From: Streptomyces longwoodensis
Lineage (GTDB): Bacteria > Actinomycetota > Actinomycetes > Streptomycetales > Streptomycetaceae
DNA: 64,000 nucleotides
Direction of reading: 5' to 3'
NCBI RefSeq assembly: GCF_001514125.1
Contig: NZ_KQ948551.1
Span: forward strand, 583,565-647,564
A model generated the notes under the pieces. That model saw nothing but the letters and a program-made list of their open reading frames with translations. It did not search any database and was not told the origin of the DNA. Below are positions 1 to 8,064 of the stretch, one piece after another; the first letter of the stretch is position 1; each line of letters opens with the position of its first letter. The position numbers and the translations under genes are program-made.

Positions 1-436
1 CTTCATCGGCTTCGCCGAGCCGGTCGCCGAACTGGACGACCGGCTCGCCGCCCAGCACGACCTGCTCATGGCCAACTTCTTCGCGCAGACCCAGGCGCTC
101 GCCTTCGGCAAGACCCCCGAGGAGGTCCGCGCGGAGGGCGTCCCGGAGGAGCTGGTCGCCCACAAGACCTTCCGGGGCAACCACCCGACCACCACGATCC
201 TCGCCCGCGCGCTGACCCCGTCGGTGCTCGGCCAGCTCATCGCGCTGTACGAGCACAAGGTGTTCGTCCAGGGCGCGATCTGGGACATCGACTCCTTCGA
301 CCAGTGGGGCGTCGAGCTCGGCAAGGTCCTCGCCAAGCGCGTCGAACCCGCCCTCACCGAGGGCGCCGACGTCCCCGGCCTGGACGCCTCCACCCAGGCC
401 CTGGTCGCCAAGTACCGCGAGCTGCGCGGCCGTTAA
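1..436 (+). CDS. pgi: Glucose-6-phosphate isomerase, C-terminal part (5' end outside window)
   Basis: Interconverts glucose 6-phosphate and fructose 6-phosphate in the cytoplasm, linking glycolysis with the pentose-phosphate genes further right. The reading frame is open from base 2 (FIGFAEPV...) to TAA at 434-436, so only about 144 C-terminal residues are visible. The family's C-terminal signature is present: [13 protein letters not shown], then [30 protein letters not shown], which contains the conserved EHK and the [19 protein letters not shown] block. The active-site Lys of that block and the His of YEHK are kept, so nothing suggests degeneration. In S. coelicolor a pgi copy sits close to the zwf-opcA-pgl genes; here about 11 kb separates them. 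Confidence 0.97.
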   Translation, partial: FIGFAEPVAELDDRLAAQHDLLMANFFAQTQALAFGKTPEEVRAEGVPEELVAHKTFRGNHPTTTILARALTPSVLGQLIALYEHKVFVQGAIWDIDSFDQWGVELGKVLAKRVEPALTEGADVPGLDASTQALVAKYRELRGR

Positions 437-512
437 ACCGGATGCGGCAGTCCACTCGGCCGGGTGACACTGACGCCTCCGTCCCGTCCGTGTCACCCGC
501 CGAGAGGTACCG

Positions 513-1022
513 ATGGACCGACTGCTCGCCGCCCTCGCCGATCCGCACCGCCTGAGGGTCTACGCCAGGATCGTGCTCGACGACCTCCCGCCGGGCGAGG
601 AGAGCGCGCCCGCGGTGCGCGGTCACCTCGGGAAGCTGCTCGCCGCCGGTCTGGTGAAGCGCCTGCCGGACGGCTCCCTGCGCGCCGACCCCTCGGTGTT
701 CCGGCGGATCCGGCCGACGCGGGACAAGGCACCGCCCGGAGTGCCGCGCGCCCTCTCCGGGTTCTTCGCCCAGGGCAGGCTCACCGCCATACCCGTCCGC
801 CCGGCGGTCCGCCGTGAACTGCTCTCCCACCTCACGGACAGCTTCTTCGACCCCGACCGCAGCTACAGCGAGCGCGAGGTCAACGACGCGTTCCGCACCG
901 TCCACGACGACACCTCGGCGCTGCGCCGGTACTGCGTGGAGAGCGGCCTGCTGGTGCGCGAGCGGGACGGCAGCAGCTACCGGCGCGTGAGCGGGCTGGC
1001 GGAGACGACGGGCACCGGCTGA
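513..1022 (+). CDS. Winged-helix DUF2087-domain protein, putative transcriptional regulator
   Basis: A 169-residue protein. Residues 1-60 resemble an ArsR-like winged helix (MDRLLAALADPHRLRVYARIV...GHLGKLLAAGLVKRLPDG). The C-terminal part (residues about 85-150) carries the DUF2087 pattern LSHLTDSFFDPDRSYSEREVNDAF, ending in a second LRRYCVESGLLVRERDG element. The ATG is preceded by a GAGAGG ribosome-binding site at 501-506. The gene lies 76 bp behind pgi on the same strand and may be co-transcribed. The combination suggests a DNA-binding regulator, but the ligand and targets are unknown. Family assignment rests on motif memory. Confidence 0.75.
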   Translation: MDRLLAALADPHRLRVYARIVLDDLPPGEESAPAVRGHLGKLLAAGLVKRLPDGSLRADPSVFRRIRPTRDKAPPGVPRALSGFFAQGRLTAIPVRPAVRRELLSHLTDSFFDPDRSYSEREVNDAFRTVHDDTSALRRYCVESGLLVRERDGSSYRRVSGLAETTGTG

Positions 1023-1049
1023 GGCGCCGGGCCACGCTCGCCCACCCCG

Positions 1050-1112
1050 CTCACGCCGCCGCCCGCACCCCTCACGCCGCCGCGCCCCCCGCTCACGCCG
1101 CCGCGCTCAGGG
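1050..1112. repeat. Three-copy 21-bp-period tandem repeat at the 3' end of the ftsX-type gene
   Basis: The 13-mer CTCACGCCGCCGC starts at 1050, 1071 and 1092, exactly 21 bp apart. The rightmost copy encodes the last residues and stop codon of the permease gene on the minus strand (1093-1104). The other two copies extend the repeat past the stop into the intergenic gap, each reproducing the TGA context. Confidence 0.8.
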
Positions 1113-3411
1113 TGTCCGCCAGCCGTCTGCGGGCCGCCCGGGCCGCCGGTACGGCCGCGAGGGCGGTCGCGCCGAGCACGGCGGACCCCGCGAGCAGTAC
1201 CACCAGCGCGGGGGAGGGGCCCTGGGCGATGCCCGCGCCGATGCCGCTCGACCGGCCCTGCGCGTCGATGATCCAGTGCGCCAGCGGCAGCCCCAGCGCC
1301 AGCGCGGCGAGCACGGCCACCAGCGTCGTACCGCCCATGGCCGTGACGGTGATCGCGGTGATCTGGCGCGGGGACAGCCCGATCGCCTTCAGGGCCAGCA
1401 GATCGCGCTCGCCCTCACGGACCGTGCCGCCGATCGCGGTCAGCAGTTCGATGAGCCCGATCAGGGCGAGGACCGCGATCAGCCCGACGACGACGCCGCG
1501 CAGCGCGGACAGCCCGTCGGCCGGGTTGGGCACCGTGTGCAGGTCGAGCCGGCCGCCCCCGGACCGCGCGAGGCGGTCGGCGACCTCGGTGGGGTCGGCA
1601 CCGGGGACCAGCCGGAGCTGGTAGAGCGTGGGGCGCAGCGCGGGGTCGTTCTCGCGGAGGGTGTCCAGCGAGGTGGAGACGACCCGGCCGGCGTTCTCCG
1701 GCTCGATGCTGCGGCCTACGAGGTGCAGGACCTGCGGCTGGTCGCCCACGGTCATCCGCACCCAGTCGCCCACCCGGACGTCCAGCAGGTCGAGCAGTCC
1801 CTGCCCGGCCACCGCCTCGTCGGGACCGCGCGCGGCCCGTCCCTCGGCCAGGGCGTACGGGTAGGGGTCGGCGTGGGTGCCGAGGCCGCGCAGGGCGATG
1901 GTCGCGGTCTGGCCCGGCACCAGGGCGGCCACCTCGACGCCCGGGTAGGCGGCGGCGACCTGCGGGTCGCGCTCCAGCAGGGCGCGGGCCCGGGCGTCGG
2001 TCAGACCGGCGTCGGCGCGAACGGTGAGCGCGGCGGGCAGGCCGATCCGCTCGGGGCTGCCGTGGGCGCGGTCGATGGTGGTCCAGGCGCTCAGCGCGAC
2101 CACGATCAGCAGCAGCGGCAGGGCGAGCCGGGCGACGGTGCCCAGCGAACGGCCCCGCCGGGTGGCGGCGGTGTGCCACCCCAGGACCAGCGCCGGCGAC
2201 ACCCGCAGCCCGGCGACCCGCACGCCCAGGGCCCGCAGTCCCCAGGCGCCCGCCCCGGCGAGCCGCCCGCCCGCGGGCCCCGCGGGGCGAGGCACCGGCA
2301 CCGGCGGCACCCGCCCCGCCCGCCAGGCCGCGAGCCCGGTCGTCGCGCCGATGAACAGCACCACGCCCACCGGCACCGCGAACAGCGCCATGGCGTGCCC
2401 CGGCAGGCCCTGCCACACGCCCACCGCGTCCCCGAGCCGCCCGGGGACCCGCTCGCCCAGCGCCTCGGTGAGCGCGGCGGCCGCCACGGCGCCCAGCAGG
2501 GCGTACGCCAGGTGCTGGAGCAGGAAGACCCGGACCACCTGGCCGGGGGTGAAGCCGATGGCCTTGAGGACGGAGATGTCCCGCAGGTGGCCGCGGATGC
2601 GGGTGCCGATCGCGCCGTGCACGGCGAGGCAGGCGGCGATCAGCGCGCCCAGCCCGAACAGGCCGAGCACCTGCCCGAGCAGCCGGTAGTCGCCCTGGGC
2701 CTCGGCGCGCGCCTGCGTCCAGGTGGAGACCTCGCCGATGGCCCCCGCGCCCAGCACGGTCACGGCGCGCTGCACGGCGTAGTCCGTGCCCTCCGGGTCG
2801 GTCAGCCGCATGCCGATGACCCGGGCGTCGGGGGCGGGCACGGCGGACGGCAGCGTCCACACCAGGCCGCGCTGCTCGCCCGGCCGGTAGCGGGGCTCGG
2901 CGCTGTCGGCGACGCCGACCACCGTCAGCCGGCGGGCGGTGCCCGCCTCGGTGAGCGTGTCGCCGGGCTGGGCCAGCAGCGCGCGGGCGAGCCCGCTCTC
3001 CAGGACGACGCCGTCGGGCACGGTGGCGTCCAGCCAGTGGCCCGCGGTGAGCAGCGGCCGGCCGACGGAGGGCTGCTCGGACACGCCGCGCAGTTCCACG
3101 GCGGCACGGCTGCCGCGCGAGGCGAGCGTGGCCGACGCGCTGGGGAAGGGGCCCGCGACCGCCTCGACGCCGTCCAGCGCGGCGAGCTTCGCGGTGTCGG
3201 CGGTGGGCGCCGTGTGCAGCCACACGTGGGCGCCGCGCCCCTGGGTGAAGACGCGCTGCCAGGGGTTGGTCGCGTACCCGAACAGGGCGGTGGCCAGCAG
3301 CAGCGAGGCGACGACGCCGGCCGTGGCGAGCACCAGGAACAGCGCCTCGCCGCGGTGGGTGCGCAGGTCGGAGTGGGCCCAGCGCAGGGTGGCTCGCACG
3401 GGCGTCACCAC
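1093..3411 (-). CDS. FtsX-like ABC transporter permease (MacB/LolC-type exporter)
   Basis: A 772-residue integral membrane protein, large enough for two fused FtsX units. An N-terminal helix (about residues 25-48) is followed by an extracytoplasmic region. A helix cluster comes next, with LFGLGALIAACLAVHGAIGTRIRGHLRDISVLKAIGFTPGQV, the typical 'R-x-I-x-x-LKAIG' FtsX core. The pattern repeats near the C-terminus (GGTVREGERDLLALKAIGLSPRQI). Such permeases move lipoproteins, lipids, peptides or drugs outward with a MacB/LolD-type ATPase. The start is GTG at 3411, with a second GTG one codon on. It follows the ATPase gene after about 105 bp in a padR-ATPase-permease operon. The substrate cannot be told. 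Confidence 0.9.
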   Translation of the reverse strand: MVTPVRATLRWAHSDLRTHRGEALFLVLATAGVVASLLLATALFGYATNPWQRVFTQGRGAHVWLHTAPTADTAKLAALDGVEAVAGPFPSASATLASRGSRAAVELRGVSEQPSVGRPLLTAGHWLDATVPDGVVLESGLARALLAQPGDTLTEAGTARRLTVVGVADSAEPRYRPGEQRGLVWTLPSAVPAPDARVIGMRLTDPEGTDYAVQRAVTVLGAGAIGEVSTWTQARAEAQGDYRLLGQVLGLFGLGALIAACLAVHGAIGTRIRGHLRDISVLKAIGFTPGQVVRVFLLQHLAYALLGAVAAAALTEALGERVPGRLGDAVGVWQGLPGHAMALFAVPVGVVLFIGATTGLAAWRAGRVPPVPVPRPAGPAGGRLAGAGAWGLRALGVRVAGLRVSPALVLGWHTAATRRGRSLGTVARLALPLLLIVVALSAWTTIDRAHGSPERIGLPAALTVRADAGLTDARARALLERDPQVAAAYPGVEVAALVPGQTATIALRGLGTHADPYPYALAEGRAARGPDEAVAGQGLLDLLDVRVGDWVRMTVGDQPQVLHLVGRSIEPENAGRVVSTSLDTLRENDPALRPTLYQLRLVPGADPTEVADRLARSGGGRLDLHTVPNPADGLSALRGVVVGLIAVLALIGLIELLTAIGGTVREGERDLLALKAIGLSPRQITAITVTAMGGTTLVAVLAALALGLPLAHWIIDAQGRSSGIGAGIAQGPSPALVVLLAGSAVLGATALAAVPAARAARRRLADTLSAAA

Positions 3412-3516
3412 CCGCCCGGCGCGCGCCGGGCGCGCGGACGGCCGCCAGGGGGAGCCGGCCGGGTCACGGCGGTCATCCCGGTGGCTCGGCTCCAGGTCCG
3501 GGAGGGGGCGGTCATA

Positions 3517-4272
3517 TCAGTCCCTCAGCTCCAGCACCCCGGAGATCCCGGCCCGGCGCGGCGGCGTGCCCCCGTCCAGCTGGGCGTCGTCGACGATCCG
3601 CCCGTCGAAGAAGCTGATCACCCGGTCCGCCGCACTGGCCAGCCGGGCGTCGTGCGTGACGAGCAGGATCGTCTGCCCGCGCTGGTGGAAGCGGGACAGC
3701 AGCCGCATGACCTCGCGGGTGCCCTTGCTGTCCAGGCTGCCCGCCGGCTCGTCCGCCAGCAGCAGCGGGGGGTGGTTGACCAGGGCGCGGGCCAGCGCCA
3801 CCCGCTGCTGCTCCCCGCCGGACAGCTCGCCCGGCATGCTGCGCTCCTTGCCCTCCAGGCCCAGCTCGGACAGCAGCCGGGCCCGCTCGGCGCGGGCCTT
3901 CTTCGGCGCGACCCCGGCGAGCAGGGCGGGCAGTTCGACGTTGTCGGCGACGGACAGGTTGGACACCAGGTTGAAGAACTGGAAGACGATCCCGATCCGG
4001 GTGCGGCGCTCGACGGCCCAGCGGGCCTCGCTGTAGGCGTCCGTGCACGTGCCGTCCAGCCGGATGCTCCCCGCGTCGGGCCGCTGGAGCCCGCCCAGCA
4101 GGTGCAGCAGGGTCGACTTCCCGGCCCCGGACGGCCCGGTGATCGCCACGAACTCGCCCCGTCGCACGGACAGGTCGACCCCGCGCACGGCGTGCGCCGG
4201 GGCGCCCTCGCCGTGGTGCGTCTTGACCAGCCCCTCGGCGCGCAGCAGCTCGGCGGGACGGTCGTCGCTCAC
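3517..4272 (-). CDS. ABC transporter ATP-binding protein (MacB/LolD family)
   Basis: A 251-residue cytoplasmic ATPase that powers the FtsX-type permease encoded downstream. Visible motifs: Walker A GPSGAGKS, the family-typical FQFFNLVSNLSVADNVELP after the Q-loop, ABC signature LSGGEQQRVALARAL, Walker B LLLADEPAGSLD and the switch His in LLVTHD. The GTG start at 4272 has a strong GGAGGAG ribosome-binding site 5 bp upstream. It lies 45 bp after the padR-type gene, so the two are probably co-transcribed. The LolD/MacB type is supported by the ...GSLD D-loop and the neighbouring FtsX protein. Confidence 0.94.
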   Translation of the reverse strand: MSDDRPAELLRAEGLVKTHHGEGAPAHAVRGVDLSVRRGEFVAITGPSGAGKSTLLHLLGGLQRPDAGSIRLDGTCTDAYSEARWAVERRTRIGIVFQFFNLVSNLSVADNVELPALLAGVAPKKARAERARLLSELGLEGKERSMPGELSGGEQQRVALARALVNHPPLLLADEPAGSLDSKGTREVMRLLSRFHQRGQTILLVTHDARLASAADRVISFFDGRIVDDAQLDGGTPPRRAGISGVLELRD

Positions 4273-4317
4273 CCCAACTCCTCCAGCTCGTCCGGTTTCG
4301 TGCAGCGGTCCCGGTTC

Positions 4318-4830
4318 CTACAGGTCCTCCAGCTCCTCCTGGCAGCGCTCCAGCCAGTCGAGGTCGGCCTGCAGGTGCAGCATCGCGCCCTCGATGAGCA
4401 GGTGGGCGATGCGGTTGTCCCGGTCCTCGGCGGAGGCCAGCCGCGACAGCTGGCGCATGGTGTTCAGGTACTGGCGCCGCTGCTGGTTGATCAGGGCGAT
4501 CTGGTCGGCCAGGCCGGTCCGCGGGGCGAGCGCCAGCTTCATGAAGAACTCGTCGCGCACCCGTGGCTCGTCCTCGGGCTCGGCGAACCAGCCGCGCAGC
4601 GCCTCCCGGCCGGAGTCGGTCAGGTGGTAGACCTTCTTGTTGGGCCGGCCGGACTGCTCGACGTCCTCGCCCTCGATCAGTCCCTGCTTCTCGAGGCGGC
4701 CGAGGGTGACGTAGATCTGGCCGACGTTCGGCTGAGGGTACGCGGAGCCCAGCAGTTGCTCAAGGTCCTGCTTCAGCTCGTAGCCGTGCGCCGGGCCGCG
4801 CGCCAGCAGGGCCAGGAGGGGCAGCCGCAC
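4318..4830 (-). CDS. PadR-family transcriptional regulator
   Basis: A 170-residue repressor-type protein. The N-terminal winged helix has the PadR signature: LPLLALLARGPAHGYELKQDLEQLL, then YPQPNVGQIYVTLGRLEKQGLI and RPNKKVYHLTDSGREAL. A helical C-terminal dimerisation region with many charged residues follows (about residues 90-170). The start is a GTG at 4830 preceded by GGGAGGAG, chosen because no in-frame ATG has a ribosome-binding site. PadR regulators commonly repress their own promoter and an adjacent exporter, which fits the ATPase and FtsX genes downstream. A perfect inverted repeat lies 54 bp upstream. Confidence 0.93.
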   Translation of the reverse strand: MRLPLLALLARGPAHGYELKQDLEQLLGSAYPQPNVGQIYVTLGRLEKQGLIEGEDVEQSGRPNKKVYHLTDSGREALRGWFAEPEDEPRVRDEFFMKLALAPRTGLADQIALINQQRRQYLNTMRQLSRLASAEDRDNRIAHLLIEGAMLHLQADLDWLERCQEELEDL

Positions 4831-4883
4831 TCGTGCTCTCCTCCCGCGTCCCGAGTAATGTGCCGCAGGCCCTAGTATCGCGC

Positions 4884-4898
4884 ATACCTAACAGGTAT
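4884..4898. promoter_or_regulatory. Putative PadR operator, site 1
   Basis: ATACCT-AAC-AGGTAT is a perfect 6-3-6 inverted repeat in the divergent gap between the padR-type gene (minus) and the solute-binding-protein gene (plus). ATAC...GTAT dyads are typical of PadR-family operators. The core TACCTAACAGGTA recurs, with one mismatch each, at 6253-6265 (complement) and 6371-6383. It overlaps a possible plus-strand -10 element TATACA (4896-4901). Confidence 0.6.
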
Positions 4899-4955
4899 AC
4901 ATGGCCTCTGACCCCGTGCGAAGACGCCCGGCGCCAGGTGTACAGGGAGGAACCT

Positions 4956-6227
4956 ATGCGGTGGATCCACGCCGCCGGTAGGGGCCTCCTCGTTCTCGTC
5001 GTGGTCCTGACCGGTTACGTCGCCTCCGGGGCGCGGGCCGGCGACGGCCCCGCGGGCGGCCGGGGGCCGCTGACCCTCGCCACCGCCGGCGACCTCACCG
5101 GCTATCTCGGCCCGCTGCTCCAGGGCTGGAACCGCACCCATCCCGGCGAGCGGGTCACCCTCGTCGAGCTGCCCGACGCGGCCGACGAGACCCACGCCCA
5201 GATGGTCACCGACCTGCGCGGGGGCGAGCGCGGCCGCTTCGACGTGCTGAACATCGACGTGAACTGGACCTCGGAGTTCGCCGCCGCGGGCTGGGTACGC
5301 CCGCTGCCGCGCGAGCGCTTCCCGCTGGGCACGTTCCTGCCGCCGGTCGTCGACACCGCGACCTACGACGGGCGCCTGTACGCCGTCCCGTACGTCACCA
5401 ACGCCGGGCTCCTGCTGTACCGCAAGGACGTCCTCGCCAAGGAGGGCGTCCCGCCGCCGCGCACCTGGGCCGAACTGGAGCGGGCGGCGCGGACGATCGC
5501 GCCGAAGTACGGACTCGACGGCTACGCGGGCCAGTTCCTGCCCTACGAGGGCCTCACGGTGAACGCGGCCGAGGCCGTCTACTCGGCGGGCGGCTCGATC
5601 CTCGGCGACGAGGGCGAGCGCGTCACGGTCGACTCCGCCGCCGCCCGCGAGGGCATCGGCTTCCTGGTGCGCGGGGTGCGCGAGGGCTGGATCCCGAAGG
5701 CGGCGCTGACGTACAAGGAGGAGGAGTCCAAGCAGGCGTTCCAGGACGGCCGGCTGCTCTTCCTGCGCAACTGGCCCTACGCGTACGTCGTCGCGTCGGC
5801 CCCGGGCTCCCCGGTCGCCGGGCGGGTCGGCGCCGTGCCGCTGCCCGGGCCCGACGGCCCGGGGACCAGCGTCCTCGGCGGCTCCAACCTGGCCGTCACC
5901 ACGCACGCGCGCCACCCCGACTCGGCCGCCCGCCTGATCGCCTACCTCACCGGCGAGGGCGTCCAGCGCCAGGTGCTCACCCGCGGCGCGCTGCCGCCGG
6001 TACGCGCCGACCTGTACGACGACCCGGAGCTGGTCCGGCGCTTCCCGTACCTGCCGACGCTGCGCGAGAGCGTGCTGAGTGCCGCCCCGCGCCCCAAGAG
6101 CCCGCGCTACGACCAGGTCAGCCTCGCCGTCCAGGCGGTGCTGCACGACGCGCTGACCGGCCACGCCACGCCCGCGCAGACGGTACGGCGGCTGGCCCGC
6201 GAGCTGGCGGCCATCTCCCGCCGCTAG
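4956..6227 (+). CDS. Secreted ABC transporter sugar-binding protein (family 1), orphan
   Basis: A 423-residue extracellular solute-binding protein. The signal peptide MRWIHAAGRGLLVLVVVLTG ends in an Ala-x-Ala site (GARA, then GDG); no lipobox Cys is seen, unlike most Streptomyces sugar-binding proteins. The mature part has family-1 features: LTLATAGDLTGYLGPLLQGW, DVLNIDVNWTSEFAAAGWV, the hinge-like YAVPYVTNAGLLLYRKDVL and FLRNWPYAYV. It resembles binding proteins for trehalose/maltose-type sugars, but the ligand is not provable. The ATG at 4956 was chosen for its GGGAGG site (4945-4950); an upstream in-frame ATG lacks one. It has no permease beside it in its own transcription unit and may feed the importer downstream. 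Confidence 0.88.
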   Translation: MRWIHAAGRGLLVLVVVLTGYVASGARAGDGPAGGRGPLTLATAGDLTGYLGPLLQGWNRTHPGERVTLVELPDAADETHAQMVTDLRGGERGRFDVLNIDVNWTSEFAAAGWVRPLPRERFPLGTFLPPVVDTATYDGRLYAVPYVTNAGLLLYRKDVLAKEGVPPPRTWAELERAARTIAPKYGLDGYAGQFLPYEGLTVNAAEAVYSAGGSILGDEGERVTVDSAAAREGIGFLVRGVREGWIPKAALTYKEEESKQAFQDGRLLFLRNWPYAYVVASAPGSPVAGRVGAVPLPGPDGPGTSVLGGSNLAVTTHARHPDSAARLIAYLTGEGVQRQVLTRGALPPVRADLYDDPELVRRFPYLPTLRESVLSAAPRPKSPRYDQVSLAVQAVLHDALTGHATPAQTVRRLARELAAISRR

Positions 6228-6251
6228 GCCCGGCACCCGCACCCCACCTAC

Positions 6252-6266
6252 TTACATGTTAGGTAA
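6252..6266. promoter_or_regulatory. Putative shared operator, site 2
   Basis: TTACATGTTAGGTAA, whose complement contains TACCTAACATGTA, matches the core of site 1 (4885-4897) at 12 of 13 positions. Its outer TTAC/GTAA arms are symmetric. It lies 25 bp after the solute-binding-protein stop and about 120 bp before the alpha-glucosidase start. Confidence 0.5.
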
Positions 6267-6349
6267 CGGGCGCGTCTCATCTGGCGGCCATCCGCCCTGT
6301 TTCGCCCCTCTTTGTGTCCCCAACTGGCCGGTAACGCCTGTTCTTTTCA

Positions 6350-6389
6350 TTGACACCCTCGCGACACGCCTACCTAACATGCATGCATG
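6350..6389 (+). promoter_or_regulatory. Leaderless promoter of the alpha-glucosidase operon with operator site 3
   Basis: A perfect -35 TTGACA (6350-6355) is followed after 19 bp by TAACAT (6375-6380), which fits the TAnnnT -10 pattern. Only 6 bases then separate it from the ATG at 6387. No Shine-Dalgarno sequence is present, so transcription probably starts at or next to the ATG. Overlapping the -10 is TACCTAACATGCA (6371-6383), a 12/13 match to site 2. It sits in a larger near-palindrome centred on GCATGC. Confidence 0.55.
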
Positions 6390-8009
6390 TTGAGTAAGCA
6401 CCGCTGGTGGCGCGACGCCGTGATCTACCAGGTGTACGTCCGCAGCTTCCTGGACAGCACCGGCGACGGCGTCGGCGACCTGGCCGGCGTCCGGGCCGGG
6501 CTGCCGTACCTGAAGAAGCTCGGGGTCGACGGGATCTGGCTGAGCCCCTTCTACCCCTCGCCGCAGCACGACCACGGCTACGACGTGGCCGACTACTGCG
6601 ACGTCGACCCGCTCTTCGGCGACCTCGCCGAGTTCGACCGGCTGGTCACCGCCGCCCGGCGGCTCGGTGTCCGGGTGCTGCTCGACATCGTCCCCAACCA
6701 CTGCTCCAGCGAGCACCCGTGGTTCACCGAGGCGCTGGCCGCCGGACCCGGCAGCGCCGCCCGGGCCCGCTTCCACTTCGCCGACGGCCGCGGACCGGAC
6801 GGCGCCGAGCCGCCCAACAACTGGCACGCCATGTTCGGCGGCCCGGCCTGGACGCGCGTCACCGAGGCCGACGGCCGCCCCGGCCAGTGGTACCTGCACA
6901 TGTTCACGCCCGAACAGCCCGACTGGAACTGGCGCACCCCCGAGGTGCCCGCCGCGTTCGAGCGGATCCTGCGCTTCTGGCTGGACCGGGGCGTCGACGG
7001 GTTCCGCATCGACGTCGCCGCCGGCCTCTTCAAGCACCCCGACCTGCCCGACTCGGACGACCCCGAGGCCGACGCCCGCACCCGCGACTCGGTCAACCCG
7101 CTCGCCTGGAACCGGCCCGAGGTGCACGACGTGTGGCGGCGCTGGCGCGCGGTCTGCGAGGAGTACACCGCCCGCGACGGCCGCGAACGCCTCCTCGTCG
7201 GCGAGGTCTCCGTGCCGACCGCCCGCGAGCACGCCCGCTACGTCCGCCCCGACGAACTCCACCAGGCCTTCTTCTTCGACCTGCTCAGCGCCCCCTGGAA
7301 CCCGGACGCCTTCCGCAAGGTCATTTCCGAGGCCATGCAGGACATCGCCGGCACCGGCTCCACGGTCACCTGGGTCCTCAACAACCACGACCAGGTGCGC
7401 ACCGTCACCCGCTACGGCGAGCCCACCCCCGAGAGCAGCGGCCTCGGTCCCGCCCGGGCCCGCGCCGCCGCACTGCTGATGCTGGCGCTGCCGGGGGCCG
7501 CGTACATCTACCAGGGCGAGGAACTGGGCCTGCCCGAGGTCGTCGACCTGCCCGACGACGTGCTGACCGACCCGATCTTCCGCCGCACCGGCAGCCGGGC
7601 CCGGATCCGCGACGGGTGCCGGGTGCCGCTGCCCTGGTCCGGGCAGGCGTCGCCGTTCGGCTTCACCTCCGGCGCGGAGGGCGCGAAGCCGTGGCTGCCG
7701 CAGCCGGAGTACTTCGCCGAGTACGCCACCGACCGGGCCCTCGCCGACACCCGCTCCTTCTGGCACCTGTACCGGGACGGGCTCCACCTGCGGTCCGCGC
7801 TGCCCCAGTTGGGCGACGGCACGCTGCGCTGGCTGGACACCCCGCCCGGCGTCCTGGCCTTCGCCCGGGACGACCTGGTCTGCGCCGTCAACTTCGGCAC
7901 GGCCCCCACCCCCGCACCGGTCCCCGGCACCCCGCTGCTGGCCAGCGCCCCCTGCCCGCCCGGCGTCCTGCCCGGCTCCACGGCCGCCTGGTGGATCAGG
8001 GACCTCTGA
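6387..8009 (+). CDS. Glycoside hydrolase family 13 alpha-glucosidase
   Basis: A 540-residue cytoplasmic enzyme (no signal peptide) expected to release glucose from imported alpha-glucosides such as maltose, isomaltose or sucrose-like sugars. GH13 landmarks are in order: WWRDAVIYQVYVRSF at the N-terminus, region I DIVPNH (about residue 99), GFRIDVA with nucleophile D209, LLVGEVSV with acid/base E273, and LNNHDQ with D335. Length and motifs match the oligo-alpha-glucosidase group found with AglEFG-type transporters. It is the first gene of a four-gene operon. The start lacks a ribosome-binding site and appears leaderless. Confidence 0.95.
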   Translation: MLSKHRWWRDAVIYQVYVRSFLDSTGDGVGDLAGVRAGLPYLKKLGVDGIWLSPFYPSPQHDHGYDVADYCDVDPLFGDLAEFDRLVTAARRLGVRVLLDIVPNHCSSEHPWFTEALAAGPGSAARARFHFADGRGPDGAEPPNNWHAMFGGPAWTRVTEADGRPGQWYLHMFTPEQPDWNWRTPEVPAAFERILRFWLDRGVDGFRIDVAAGLFKHPDLPDSDDPEADARTRDSVNPLAWNRPEVHDVWRRWRAVCEEYTARDGRERLLVGEVSVPTAREHARYVRPDELHQAFFFDLLSAPWNPDAFRKVISEAMQDIAGTGSTVTWVLNNHDQVRTVTRYGEPTPESSGLGPARARAAALLMLALPGAAYIYQGEELGLPEVVDLPDDVLTDPIFRRTGSRARIRDGCRVPLPWSGQASPFGFTSGAEGAKPWLPQPEYFAEYATDRALADTRSFWHLYRDGLHLRSALPQLGDGTLRWLDTPPGVLAFARDDLVCAVNFGTAPTPAPVPGTPLLASAPCPPGVLPGSTAAWWIRDL

Positions 8010-8064
8010 ACCCACCCCTTTCCTGAGCCTCCGTCAGTTCCCCATCCCCGAAGGGACATCAACG

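Noticed and set aside
1276..4875. A 1199-codon open frame on the plus strand
   Set aside because: It lies antisense to the FtsX permease, ATPase and PadR genes, has a Gly/Arg/Gln-rich sequence without domains, and arises from the high GC third-position bias. Many other long antisense frames were dropped for the same reason.
4833..4955. Longer N-terminus for the orphan binding protein starting at ATG 4833
   Set aside because: It would place 41 residues before a clear signal peptide, has no ribosome-binding site, and would run through the PadR operator. ATG 4956 has GGGAGG.
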